64,000 bases of DNA, taken from Arthrobacter sp. RIT-PI-e. Lineage in GTDB: Bacteria > Actinomycetota > Actinomycetes > Actinomycetales > Micrococcaceae. The notes under the pieces were generated by a model, which saw only the letters and a list, made by a program, of their open reading frames with translations, was not told where the DNA came from and did not search any database. Both the position numbers and the translations under genes were made by a program. Where the stretch lies: contig NZ_LGIU01000045.1 of the NCBI RefSeq assembly GCF_001187915.1, forward strand, positions 1 through 64,000, given 5' to 3'. Below are positions 21,401 to 33,520 of this stretch, piece by piece. Position 1 is the first letter of the stretch. Each line of letters opens with the position of its first letter.

Positions 21401-23309
21401 ACTTCACCGTGGTGGGGGTGGGTGACATGAGCGGGGACGTCTTCGGCAATGGCATGCTCCTGCCCGAGCACAGCCGGCTCGTCGCGGCGTGCGCCCCCCG
21501 CCACATCTTCCTGGCCCCCACCCCGGCCGCGGCGCGCTCCTTCGCGGAGCGTCGCCGCCTGTTCGAGCTGCCGCGCTCGAGCTGGCAGGACTACGACACC
21601 TCGCTGATCAGCGCCGGCGGGGGGGTGTCCCCCCGCCAGGCCAAGTCGATCCCGGTGTCCGCCGAGGTGCGCACCGCACTCGGTCTCGAGGAGGGGGCGG
21701 CCCGGCCGAGCCCGCCGGAGCTGCTGCGCGCCTCCTGCGGCCTCCCGCCGATCTGCTCTACAACGGCGGGATCGGGCCCTACGTCAAGGCGGCCGCCGAG
21801 CCCCACGCCCAGGGGGGCGGGCGGGCGAACGAGGCCATCCGAGTGGACGGGGGCGAGCTGCGCGTCCGGGTGGTGGGTGAGGGAGGCAACCTCGGGCTGA
21901 CCCAGCAGGGGCGGATCGAGGCGGCGCTGTCCGGCGTCGTGCTCAACACGGACGCCATCGACAACAGCGCCGGTGTGGACTGCTCGGACCACGAGGTCAA
22001 CATCAAGATCTTCGTGGATCGGATGGTGCGGGCCGGGCGGCTCCAGCGGGAGGAGCGCGCGGAGTTCCTGCACTCGATGACCGACGAGGGGGGGCGCCTG
22101 GTCCTGCAGGACAACATCGACCAGAACGTGCTCCTGCTCAACGACCGCCGACGGGTCGCCGAATGGAGCCCCGGCTACGAGCGCATGATGGACTGGCTCG
22201 AGCAGAAGGGCGACCTCGACCGCTCCCTCGAGGCGCTGCCCACCACCGCACAGCTGCGCCGTCGCCTCGACTCGGGGCAGGGTCTCACTTCACCGGAGCT
22301 CTCGGTCCTCGCGGCCTACGCGAAGATCGAACTCACCAGGGCGCTGTCGGCCAGTACGCTCGCCGACGACCCGTACTTCCGCGGGACCCTGCGCCGCTAC
22401 TTCCCCCGGCAGCTCGTGGAGCGGTTCGACGACCTGCTCGACACCCATCCGCTGCGTCGCGAGATCATCTCCACGGTCATCGCCAACGACATCATCAACC
22501 TCGGGGGGATCACCTTCGCCTTCCGGGTCCTCGAGGAGACCTCGGCGCCCGAGGCCACGATCGCGCGGGCCTTCGTGGCGCTGCGCGAGATCTACTCGTT
22601 CGACGACACCCTGGGACACCTCAGCTCCCTGCCCGCCCATTTCCCCACGGAGCACTGGTCCCTGGTGCACCTGGACCTGCGTCGTCTCCTCGACCGCTCG
22701 ACCCGGTGGTTCGTGAACCACGTGGACCAGGGCGTACCCGTGGAGGAGAACATCCGCGCCTTCCGACCGTTGGTCGCACCCCTGCGCTCCCGCCTGCCCG
22801 AGTTCCTGCGCGGCGGCGACCTCGAGCGGGTCCGGGAGGGCATCGTGACCGCGGAGGAGTGGAGGCTGCCGGAGGTGCTCGGACGGACCTGGGCGGAGCA
22901 GTTCGAGACCTTCGCACTGCTGGACATCGCCCTCAGCTCGCGGAAGGTCGACGAGCCGATCGAGGACATCGCGCGTGTGTACTACGCGGTGTACGACCGC
23001 TTCGAGGTGGACGACCTCCTCGAACGGATCACGAAACTCCCGAGGGCCGACCGCTGGCAGGCCCTCGCCCGGGCCGCCCTGCGCGACGACCTCTACTCCA
23101 CCGTGGCGGACATCACGGTGGCCGTGCTGCACGCGTCCCGGCACCTGCGGGAGCACGATGCCGGTGAGCGGCTACTGGCCTGGCAGGAGCAGAACGCGGA
23201 CCAGCTCGAACGGGCCGGCACCATGTTCGCGGACGTGAACATGCTGGAGCGCGACGACATCTCCTCGCTGTCGGTCGCCCTGCGCCTGCTGCGCTCGATC
23301 GTCCGCTGA
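18472..23309 (+). pseudogene. gdh: NAD-dependent glutamate dehydrogenase (large, about 180 kDa type) with one apparent frameshift
   Basis: Start ATG 18472 with GGAGG at 18459-18463. The total span corresponds to about 1,612 codons, the normal size of the large NAD-GDH family, and is one base short of a multiple of three. The first frame carries TDDMPFLVDSVTAELVRQ, KVARGGLRWSDRREDFRTEV and the catalytic-region VIVPTGAKGCFFPKQ; it loses register around 21725-21740. The second frame resumes with PPADLLYNGGIGPYVKA and continues through VVGEGGNLGLTQQGRIE and NINLGGITF-type C-terminal sequence. The enzyme oxidises glutamate to 2-oxoglutarate and ammonia. Everything but the single missing base looks functional, so a sequencing error or very recent mutation is likely. 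It follows cpaE by 46 bases. Confidence 0.88.
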
Positions 23310-23314
23310 CCTCC

Positions 23315-23352
23315 CCCGGTGCGGGTCCTCCGGGCGGAGGCTCCGCACCGGG
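23315..23352. terminator. inverted repeat after gdh
   Basis: CCCGGTGCGG (23315-23324) pairs with CCGCACCGGG (23343-23352) around an 18-base loop that can itself pair (TCCTCCG with CGGAGGC). It starts 6 bases after the gdh stop. A second palindromic stretch, GGCGCCGTC with GACGGCGCC, follows at about 23403-23425. There is no U-tract. Confidence 0.55.
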
Positions 23353-23449
23353 ACCCCGCGCCGGTCCCGCCCGTCCCACGGGCAGGGTCCGGTGACACCC
23401 CGGCGCCGTCATCCCCGACGGCGCCGGACCGAGCGACGTAAAGGACCCC

Positions 23450-24925
23450 ATGGCAATCTTCACCGACCCCATCCGCGAGTACGCGGGGTTCGAACCCGGC
23501 GACGCGGAGTGGCTCCACCTCCTGGTGGGGGACTGGCAGATGGTGGCGGATCTCGCCTTCGCCGATCTGGCCCTGTGGTTCCCGCTCGACGGCGGCGGAT
23601 ACGTGGCCCTCGCCCACGCCAGACCGTCCACCTCCCACACCGTGTTCCACAGCGACTTCGTCGGCGAGCGCATCCGCGCCGATCTCCAGCCGCTCGTCGA
23701 GCTCGCCTGGGAGTCGCAGCGGATCGAGCGCTCCAGCGAGACGAACTGGACGGCCGAGACGGCCATGCGCGTGGAGGCCGTCCCCATGGTCCGCAACGGC
23801 CGGACCCTCGCCGTCGTCACCACCCACATGGACCTCTCGAGCTCCCGGATGCCGTCCCGGCTGGAGCTCACCTACCGGCAGTGCGCCTACGACCTCCTGC
23901 GCATGGGCACCCTGGGCCTCTGGCCGGACTTCGCGACGCCGACGGGTTCCCGGCGCGGAGCACCGCGGGTGGGTGACGGACTGATCCGTCTCGACGCCGA
24001 CGGTGTGGTGCAGTACGCCAGTCCCAACGGGGTGTCCGCGTTCCGTCGGCTCGGTGACGTGGAGACCCTCGAGGGCAGGCCGCTCGCGGAGATCACCACG
24101 GCCCTGCTGAAGGACCGCCGCATGGTGGACGAGACGCTCCCGCTCGTGGTGACGGGGCGGATGCCGTGGCGGACCGAGATCGGGTCCAAGGGGGTCAGCC
24201 TCTCCCTCCGGGCCATCCCGCTGCGGGACGAGAAGGAGCGGTTCGGGGCGCTCGTGCTCTGCCGTGACGTCTCCGAACTGCGGCGCCGGGAGATGGAACT
24301 CGTCTCGAAGGACGCCACCATCCGGGAGATCCACCACCGGGTGAAGAACAACCTCCAGACGGTGGCGGCCCTCCTGCGCATGCAGTCCAGGAGGATGGTC
24401 AGCGAGGAGGGGAAACTCGGCCTCGAACAGGCGATGCGGCGCGTCTCGACGATCGCCCTGGTCCACGAGACGCTGTCCCAGGGCCTGGCCCAGAGCGTCG
24501 ACTTCGACGAGCTGATCTCCCGGCAGTTCCGGCTCTCCGCGGAGGTGGCATCGCCGTCACAGGCTGTGCGCACCGAGCGCAGCGGGGACTTCGGTGAACT
24601 GCCCAGTGACCTCGCGACACCGCTCGCCCTGGTGATCAACGAGCTGGTGACCAACGCCGTGGAGCACGGACTCTCCGGCCGCACCGGGACGGTGTGGCTG
24701 AACGCGGATCGACGCACCGAGAAGGACGGCGAGGAGATCCTGCAGGTCACCATCGCGGACGACGGCGTGGGCCTACCGCCGGGAGGTCACGCCGAGGGGC
24801 TCGGCCTGCAGATCGTCAGAACGCTCGTGACGAGCGAGTTGAACGGCACGATCGAGTGGAGCACCCGCCCCGGAGGCGGTACGCAGGTGATGCTCGAGCT
24901 GGCGCAGCGTAATCCGGGTGGCTGA
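23450..24925 (+). CDS. pdtaS: sensor histidine kinase PdtaS
   Basis: 491 residues from ATG 23450. Residues 1-140 form the GAF-like sensor (MAIFTDPIREYAGFEPGDAEW), residues about 175-275 a PAS domain (GLIRLDADGVVQYASPNGVSAFRRLG). A HisKA_2 dimerisation/phosphoacceptor motif EIHHRVKNNLQTVAALLRMQ (His near residue 286) follows, then an HATPase with LALVINELVTNAVEHGL and IADDGVGLP. There are no membrane helices, so it is a soluble kinase. In M. tuberculosis PdtaS (Rv3220c) phosphorylates the ANTAR-type RNA-binding antiterminator PdtaR; that partner is not in this window. It is convergent with whiB1, the same neighbourhood as in M. tuberculosis. Confidence 0.93.
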   Translation: MAIFTDPIREYAGFEPGDAEWLHLLVGDWQMVADLAFADLALWFPLDGGGYVALAHARPSTSHTVFHSDFVGERIRADLQPLVELAWESQRIERSSETNWTAETAMRVEAVPMVRNGRTLAVVTTHMDLSSSRMPSRLELTYRQCAYDLLRMGTLGLWPDFATPTGSRRGAPRVGDGLIRLDADGVVQYASPNGVSAFRRLGDVETLEGRPLAEITTALLKDRRMVDETLPLVVTGRMPWRTEIGSKGVSLSLRAIPLRDEKERFGALVLCRDVSELRRREMELVSKDATIREIHHRVKNNLQTVAALLRMQSRRMVSEEGKLGLEQAMRRVSTIALVHETLSQGLAQSVDFDELISRQFRLSAEVASPSQAVRTERSGDFGELPSDLATPLALVINELVTNAVEHGLSGRTGTVWLNADRRTEKDGEEILQVTIADDGVGLPPGGHAEGLGLQIVRTLVTSELNGTIEWSTRPGGGTQVMLELAQRNPGG

Positions 24926-24944
24926 GCCCACCCGGCCGGGTACG

Positions 24945-24975
24945 ACGAAGGGCCGCCCTCGAGGCGGCCCTTCGT
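24945..24975. terminator. bidirectional hairpin between pdtaS and whiB1
   Basis: ACGAAGGGCCGCC (24945-24957) pairs perfectly with GGCGGCCCTTCGT (24963-24975) around loop CTCGA. It lies between the convergent pdtaS and whiB1 stops, and because it is symmetrical it can serve both. Confidence 0.8.
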
Positions 24976-25053
24976 CCGGTCCTGCTGTTCGTCCGTCCCC
25001 GCTCCGTGGCCGTTCCTCCGACCGGGGCAGGGCTCCTGCTGGGACGCGTGCGC

Positions 25054-25302
25054 CTACGAAGCCCGGCGCGCGCGAGCTGCGCGACGCTTGAGCGCACGAC
25101 GCTCGTCCTCGCTCAGACCGCCCCACACGCCGGCGTCCTGACCCGACTCGATGGCCCACTGCAGGCAGGTGTCCTGCACCGGGCAACGACGGCACACGCT
25201 CTTGGCCTCCTCGATCTGCAGGAGCGCCGGCCCGGTGTTCCCCACCGGGAAGAAGAGCTCGGGGTCCTTGTCCAGGCAGGCTGCGCGACTACGCCAATCC
25301 AT
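25054..25302 (-). CDS. whiB1: WhiB1-type iron-sulfur transcription factor
   Basis: 82 residues from ATG 25302 (MDWRSRAACLDKDPELFFP). Four Cys for the [4Fe-4S] cluster are in RAACLDK, VCRRCPVQDTC, with CxxC and C-x5-C spacing. The GVWGG turn is followed by the basic RRALKRRAARARRAS DNA-binding tail. The MDWR start is the same as M. tuberculosis WhiB1 and Streptomyces WblE. An in-frame GTG at 25311 is better placed behind AAGGAG, so a three-residue longer product is possible. WhiB1 is an essential nitric-oxide-responsive regulator that binds the primary sigma factor. Divergent from the membrane protein at 25543. Confidence 0.93.
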   Translation of the reverse strand: MDWRSRAACLDKDPELFFPVGNTGPALLQIEEAKSVCRRCPVQDTCLQWAIESGQDAGVWGGLSEDERRALKRRAARARRAS

Positions 25303-25341
25303 GGTGATCACATTCTCCTTCAGCCTCGCGCAGCGTGATCT

Positions 25342-25357
25342 TGTGAAAAGATTCACG
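25342..25357 (-). promoter_or_regulatory. CRP/GlxR-type binding site upstream of whiB1
   Basis: TGTGA-AAAGAT-TCACG (25342-25357) matches the TGTGA-N6-TCACA consensus of cAMP receptor protein at 9 of 10 positions. It is centred 47 bases upstream of the whiB1 start. The best -10 on the whiB1 strand, TACTAT (plus-strand ATAGTA at 25367-25372), lies upstream of the box, so binding there would sit near the transcription start. M. tuberculosis whiB1 is known to be controlled by CRP (Rv3676). Confidence 0.72.
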
Positions 25358-25374
25358 AGGGGGCTCATAGTAAA

Positions 25375-25392
25375 GGGGCCATAAGTGGCCCC
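25375..25392. promoter_or_regulatory. inverted repeat in the whiB1 promoter region
   Basis: GGGGCCA (25375-25381) and TGGCCCC (25386-25392) separated by TAAG. It lies directly upstream of the putative whiB1 -10 and could be an operator for a second dimeric regulator. Assignment is by symmetry only. Confidence 0.35.
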
Positions 25393-25542
25393 CCGATTTT
25401 CGACTGCTTTTAAGGCTGTCACGTTACCAACGGGTAAACAAGGGTTTCACCGCGCTTTCTGGCCCCACGGGTGAGTGCTTTGTCACAGATGGGGTCCGAT
25501 TCCCGCCGTGGCGGGAGACGTACGGTCCGGTAGGGTTCGAGC

Positions 25543-25977
25543 ATGGCTCCGGTTCCAAGCCCCGTCCCCGGCCCTGGCCGGCCGCCCCGACCGCGCGGCG
25601 TCCTGCTGATCTGCCTGATCCTGCTCCTGGAAGCGGTCGCCGCGGGCGTGCTCGCCGTCGGCTTCGTCGGGACGATCTTCTCGGCCGCCACCCTCTCGGT
25701 CGGTGGTTCCGTGTTCATGGCCGTGCTGCTGGTACTGCTCGTCGCCGGGCTGGTCACGATGGTGCGCAAGCTGCTGGCCGGGTTCCGCTGGCCGCGTGCC
25801 CCCTCCCTGGTGCTCCAGCTGTTCCTGGTGATCCTCGCCTTCCCCTACTTCTCGGACGGCAACCCCGTGATCGGTCTGCTGCTCCTGGTCCCTGCGGCGG
25901 GGGGCATCGTCGCGCCCTTCTCGAGGCCGGTGGTGCAGTTCACCGTACGGACGAACGGAACGCAGACGATGCTGTGA
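25543..25977 (+). CDS. small conserved membrane protein
   Basis: 144 residues from ATG 25543. After a Pro-rich N-terminus (15 residues) there are four hydrophobic segments: VLLICLILLLEAVAAGVLAVGF (about 21-42), SVFMAVLLVLLVAGLVTMV (about 56-74), a third around LVLQLFLVILAFPYF and a fourth near VIGLLLLVPAAGGIV. No family is recognised with confidence. No ribosome binding site precedes the start; TAGGGT lies exactly six bases upstream, a pattern of leaderless genes. Its last 38 bases overlap the 3' end of the convergent EccC-like gene. Confidence 0.75.
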   Translation: MAPVPSPVPGPGRPPRPRGVLLICLILLLEAVAAGVLAVGFVGTIFSAATLSVGGSVFMAVLLVLLVAGLVTMVRKLLAGFRWPRAPSLVLQLFLVILAFPYFSDGNPVIGLLLLVPAAGGIVAPFSRPVVQFTVRTNGTQTML

Positions 25978-28900
25978 GCCGTGCCGGAGGACGGTGGGCA
26001 CCTGCGTCCCCGGGATCGTCCTCACCGGCGAGGGCGAGCTGGATCTCCGTGGCGCCCGACGGCTCGCAGACGAATCCCCGGCCCCGGATCGGCGGCCCGT
26101 CGACGTCCAGACGGTGCCCGAAGAAGTCACCCTCCGAGGGTGAGCGTGGCATGAGCACCAGGCCCCGTCCCGAGGCGCGGGCCTGGAGCGCGAGCGGCAC
26201 CCGGCTCAGGAGCGACGGACCCGGGGCTGCGGCCAGCACCGCCGTGGCACCGCGGCCCACCAGGCCGGAGAGGAGCTGCTGCACGTCCGCGGGCAGACGG
26301 TCCACGTCGTCCACCAGGAGGAGCCGGTTCTCCGGGGTCCCGGACCCCGGACCATCCATGGCCACGCTCCTCCAGAAGTCCGCGGCCCCTGTGTCCCACC
26401 GGGGTGGGAGGACCACCCGCCGTCCTCCTACCTGCCGGGCGGCGGTGCGCGCCAGGACCCGGAGGGCGTTGCTGCGACCCGATCCTGCTGCTCCGAGCAG
26501 CAGGTGGGCCTCACCCCCTCCGAGAGTGAGCCGGAACGGTTCCAGGTCATCACCGTGGACCCCCAGCAGCAGTCCCGGGGCCTCGGGGGGAGCGGACCCC
26601 TCCAGCTCCTCGAGATCGTGGATCCGCACCTCACGGGGGAGCGCGTGCACGGGGAAGGGTGCGTGCAGGGGCGGCCGCACGGCGCGAGGTGGTGGTGCCG
26701 GAGCGATCAGGAGCTGACATGCGCCGTCACCCCACCGTCCGGTGAACGGGCCCTGGGCGAACCCCCGACCCGGCAGGGCATCGAGGGCCGGCAACCGGGG
26801 CCAGGTCATCGTGGTCTCCGGGTGCGCCCCGAACGGTAGGTACACGCGATTCGGCACCAGCGCGAAGAAGCGGGCCGTGGTGACCTCCCGGTCACCGCTC
26901 AGGAGCACTGTCACGCCGTTCTGTGCGCCGTCCCGCACGAGGGTGTGGAGGTCCTCCTCCGCCCCTGCGAACCTGCCCTGCCGGAACTGACCGGTCCAGC
27001 GTCCCCACCCCGTGACGGCCAGGACGATCGGTGGGGCGTCATCGGCGCGCAGGGTGAGATCACGCAGGCGTGCGAGGACCCGGGCGGCACGTCTGGTCTC
27101 GCGGGCCTGGATCCTGGCCCCGACCTGCGCGGACGCGGGCCACGCGGCGAAGGTACCGTCACCGTCGAGGAGGTAGGCGTGTGCATCCGGGGTCTGGCGC
27201 AGGAAGACGGCCAACGCCGTGGCGAGTGCACCGGTGGCGCCGCTGCCGGGAAGACCCACGAGGGCCAGGTGGGAGTGCCGTACGGGGTCCCAGAGCAGGC
27301 TTCGCTGTTCCTGCCGGTCGGGGAAGTCCGCGATGCCGAGCGGTACGGAACCGGGTGTCTCGGATGTGTCGGACGCCACGGGATCCGCGGGCAGGACGCC
27401 CGCGCACCGTGCAGGCGTCAAAGAGGATGGGAGGGGCGGCAGGATCGGTGCGTGCCGATGCGTCGGGCCGGGCTGGGCGAGGGCGGCAAGCGTGAGCTGT
27501 CCGACGACGTCGGGCAGGATCTCGGCGGAACGCTCGCCTCCCGGTGCGGTCATCGTGAGCGGGGCGCTCCGGTCCTGGCGGGGATCGGACGTGGCACTGC
27601 TGTTCTGCACGGCACTCCCGACTGCTCGGACGTCGTCGCCTACGCCCGCCCACGAGGCCTGCGAGGTCACCGCCCCGAGGTGCACGGCGAAGTCCTCCAC
27701 GCCCGAGGAGGGATCCTCCCCGGGCAGCTGCGAGCAGGAGCCGACCTGGAAGAGGATCGGCGCCTCGGTACCCCTGCGCAGGAACGCCCGTCCGGGGATG
27801 TCCACCGGGAGGTCTGCGGCTGCCCCCGAGCCCAGCAGGTCCTGCGACTCCATCGCGGTCTGCACCCGCAGCACGACCGACGAGGTGATGTTCGCCCTGA
27901 TGTCCGGGGTCACCGCACCCTGGGCCCGCTGCGTCGCGAGGATCAGGTGCACGCCCAGTGATCGGCCCAGCGCGGCGATCTTCATGAGATCCGGTACGGC
28001 CGTCGGTACCTCGTCGCTGAGCATCCGGAACTCGTCGATCACCACCGCGAGGCGGGCAGGGCAGTCGGAGGGTGCTGCTCTGCGCAGGGCGTCGAGATCA
28101 TGGACGCCCTGATCGGCGTACAGGCGCTCCCGCCGTCGTAGCTCGGCCCGCAGGGAGGTGAGTGCTCGGGCGGTGGACTCGGAGGAGAGATCGGTCAGGC
28201 TGCCCACGCAGTGAGGGAGCCCCGCGAGCACGCCGAGCCCGGAACCGCCCTTGTAGTCCACGAGGACGAAGTTCAGCTGTTCGGGTGGCTGGTCGAGGGC
28301 CAGGGACAGCACCAGGGTGCGCAGGAACTCCGACTTCCCCGAACCCGTGGTCCCCGCGACGAGCACGTGCGGACCGTCCTTGACGAGATCGAGGACCACG
28401 GGTCCCCTCCCGGACCGGCCGAGCCGCGCCGTGGGGTGCTCCGGGACGGAGGATCCCCAGAGCCCGCCCACCGTGGATGCGAGCTGTCCCGGCAGGAGGG
28501 TCTCACCCCACAGGGATGCGGTCCGTGGAAGGGCCCTGCTCGCGTGATGCACCGGTACCGTCGCCCCGTCACGCGGCGTCGTACCCCGGCCCGGAACCGT
28601 CGTGCGCCCCAGGGCTCGTGCGGTGCGCTCGAAGGATCGCGCGGAGACACCGTCGACCGCCACCTCGTGGACCGAGCCGTGGGTGAGGACGCGCGCAGAA
28701 TCCCCCATGATCACCATGCCGTCGTGGGAGCCGTCCGGGCCCGTCCGGGCGCCCGGACGAAACCGTACGGTCAGGACGCCCGGCAGCGTATGGCCCCCGG
28801 GCTCGGCTGCGGAGAACTGGAGGACCACGCGCGCCCCGGTCTCTTCCACCAGGGGCCGCACCCGCTGTGGATCGGTCGTGAGGTGCACGTTCGGCAGGAA

Positions 28901-30100
28901 GCGCGCGTGCGTCGGCAGATCGCGAGCTTCCCCCCAGCACACCACCGGAACACCGCCGGCCCGCGGGTGGGCGAGCTGCAGCAGGAGGGCCCGGGCGAGC
29001 GCGTGGACCGCGGCCGGCTCACCGCTGACCGTGAACGGGTCCATGGTGCTCCCCGGCTTCCCGGCCGGGCAGGGGAGCACGAACGGCAGGCCGGGCAGCC
29101 GTGGCGGGGGGGAGGTGGCCTGCTCCTGCTTCACGGACAGCTGTGCCGGCTGGTCGGCGGTCCCCAGCCTCAGCAGCACCTGCCCGGGACGGACCCGGGC
29201 CATGGGTCGCGGAGCGGAGGCCGGGCCATAAGAGGCGCGCAGGGCGTCCACCGCCGTCTGCCCCGGGTCGGGAACCGCCCGGACGCGCCGCAGAGCGCCC
29301 TGGGAGGCGGCGTCCCGGACGGCCTCCCTGAACACCGTCGCATTGGGGGGGGAGGGCGGGGGGGGAACGGGGCCCGTCGCCGCCGAGAGCGCACTGAAGG
29401 CGAGGAAGAACCACATGCCGGGGGTCACGGCCAGAACCACCCCCAGCACGAGCGGCAGGGACGCGGCGAGCAGCGGGACCCGGGGGGGGGGGGCGGGCAT
29501 GGCGGGGCCCACCTGCAACGGCTGCAGCAGGTCCGGCCCACCGGGGCCGTCCCAGCCCTCGTCATCGAGGAACTCGAGCCGGCAGGTACTGGATCCGAAC
29601 CGGAGTTCTGCCGCGACGGTGATGACGGCGGAGTCGATCGGGGTGTCGTCGACATGGGTGCCGTTGGCGGAGCGGAGGTCCTCGAGGAGGATGTGGTCCT
29701 GGGCGACGGTCAGCCGTGCGTGCCGGCGGGAGAGCGCCGGGTCCGCGATGACGATGTCGCCGACCTCGCGTCCGATCGTGTAGTGACCGCGCGTCAGCGG
29801 GACCACCTGCCCGGCATCGGGCCCCGTCCGCACCACGAGGACGAGGTGGGGCGGCGTCGGGGAGGTCCCGGAGGCGTCCGGCGCGCCGGACACCACCGTG
29901 GCCCCGTTCATGAGTGCTCCCTGGTGCGGGACCAGTCCGTGCAACGGAACGCCGTCCACCGAGAACGGTCCGGGGACGCCGGCTCGTTCCAGGCGCTCGC
30001 ACAGCACCGCGCCGGTGGGGATCCTGATCGTGTCCACGACGATCTCCTGTGCAGGCCGGGCGCTCGGGGGAGCACTCGCCAGGGTGACGTGAAGATCCAC
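25940..30100 (-). CDS. FHA-FtsK/SpoIIIE ATPase, EccC/EssC-like type VII secretion motor
   Basis: 1,386 residues from ATG 30100. The N-terminal ubiquitin-like region (about 1-70) is followed by an FHA domain (about 85-178) with IGREVGDIVI, SRRHARL and SANGTHV, the phosphothreonine-binding set. Two membrane helices are at about 208-245. ATPase 1 has a canonical Walker A GTTGSGKSEF (about 582-591), with LVDYKGGSGLG and LAVVIDEF. ATPase 2 (GLPGSGATGA, about 948) and ATPase 3 (GAAGSGRSNA, about 1200) have degenerate P-loops lacking the Lys, as in EccC/EssC where only the first domain is strongly active. No WXG100 substrate, EccB/D/E or mycosin gene is nearby, so its partners must be elsewhere or different. 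Confidence 0.85.
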   Translation of the reverse strand: MDLHVTLASAPPSARPAQEIVVDTIRIPTGAVLCERLERAGVPGPFSVDGVPLHGLVPHQGALMNGATVVSGAPDASGTSPTPPHLVLVVRTGPDAGQVVPLTRGHYTIGREVGDIVIADPALSRRHARLTVAQDHILLEDLRSANGTHVDDTPIDSAVITVAAELRFGSSTCRLEFLDDEGWDGPGGPDLLQPLQVGPAMPAPPPRVPLLAASLPLVLGVVLAVTPGMWFFLAFSALSAATGPVPPPPSPPNATVFREAVRDAASQGALRRVRAVPDPGQTAVDALRASYGPASAPRPMARVRPGQVLLRLGTADQPAQLSVKQEQATSPPPRLPGLPFVLPCPAGKPGSTMDPFTVSGEPAAVHALARALLLQLAHPRAGGVPVVCWGEARDLPTHARFLPNVHLTTDPQRVRPLVEETGARVVLQFSAAEPGGHTLPGVLTVRFRPGARTGPDGSHDGMVIMGDSARVLTHGSVHEVAVDGVSARSFERTARALGRTTVPGRGTTPRDGATVPVHHASRALPRTASLWGETLLPGQLASTVGGLWGSSVPEHPTARLGRSGRGPVVLDLVKDGPHVLVAGTTGSGKSEFLRTLVLSLALDQPPEQLNFVLVDYKGGSGLGVLAGLPHCVGSLTDLSSESTARALTSLRAELRRRERLYADQGVHDLDALRRAAPSDCPARLAVVIDEFRMLSDEVPTAVPDLMKIAALGRSLGVHLILATQRAQGAVTPDIRANITSSVVLRVQTAMESQDLLGSGAAADLPVDIPGRAFLRRGTEAPILFQVGSCSQLPGEDPSSGVEDFAVHLGAVTSQASWAGVGDDVRAVGSAVQNSSATSDPRQDRSAPLTMTAPGGERSAEILPDVVGQLTLAALAQPGPTHRHAPILPPLPSSLTPARCAGVLPADPVASDTSETPGSVPLGIADFPDRQEQRSLLWDPVRHSHLALVGLPGSGATGALATALAVFLRQTPDAHAYLLDGDGTFAAWPASAQVGARIQARETRRAARVLARLRDLTLRADDAPPIVLAVTGWGRWTGQFRQGRFAGAEEDLHTLVRDGAQNGVTVLLSGDREVTTARFFALVPNRVYLPFGAHPETTMTWPRLPALDALPGRGFAQGPFTGRWGDGACQLLIAPAPPPRAVRPPLHAPFPVHALPREVRIHDLEELEGSAPPEAPGLLLGVHGDDLEPFRLTLGGGEAHLLLGAAGSGRSNALRVLARTAARQVGGRRVVLPPRWDTGAADFWRSVAMDGPGSGTPENRLLLVDDVDRLPADVQQLLSGLVGRGATAVLAAAPGPSLLSRVPLALQARASGRGLVLMPRSPSEGDFFGHRLDVDGPPIRGRGFVCEPSGATEIQLALAGEDDPGDAGAHRPPARLTASSAFRSSVR

Positions 30101-30262
30101 AGGAGCCTCCGTTCAGGGTTACCAGGAAGGCTAGAGCGGAACTGTCGCATGATGGTGGGTGCGTGTGCCGATGTGGACAACTCGGTGTACCCAATAGAGC
30201 GAGGACGAAGTATCAGAGGAACGCTGGTCGCAAACCCTTCTCAGAACGTCGGGTAGCCTTAA

Positions 30263-33519
<3,257 letters not shown>

Positions 33520-33520
33520 C

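Noticed and set aside
18502-21504. Open frame of about 1,000 codons antisense to gdh
   Set aside because: Same explanation: mirror of a strongly biased coding sequence.
28211-30256. Open frame of about 681 codons on the plus strand opposite the EccC-like gene
   Set aside because: Gly/Arg/Gln-rich without motifs; the minus strand encodes clear FHA and FtsK domains.
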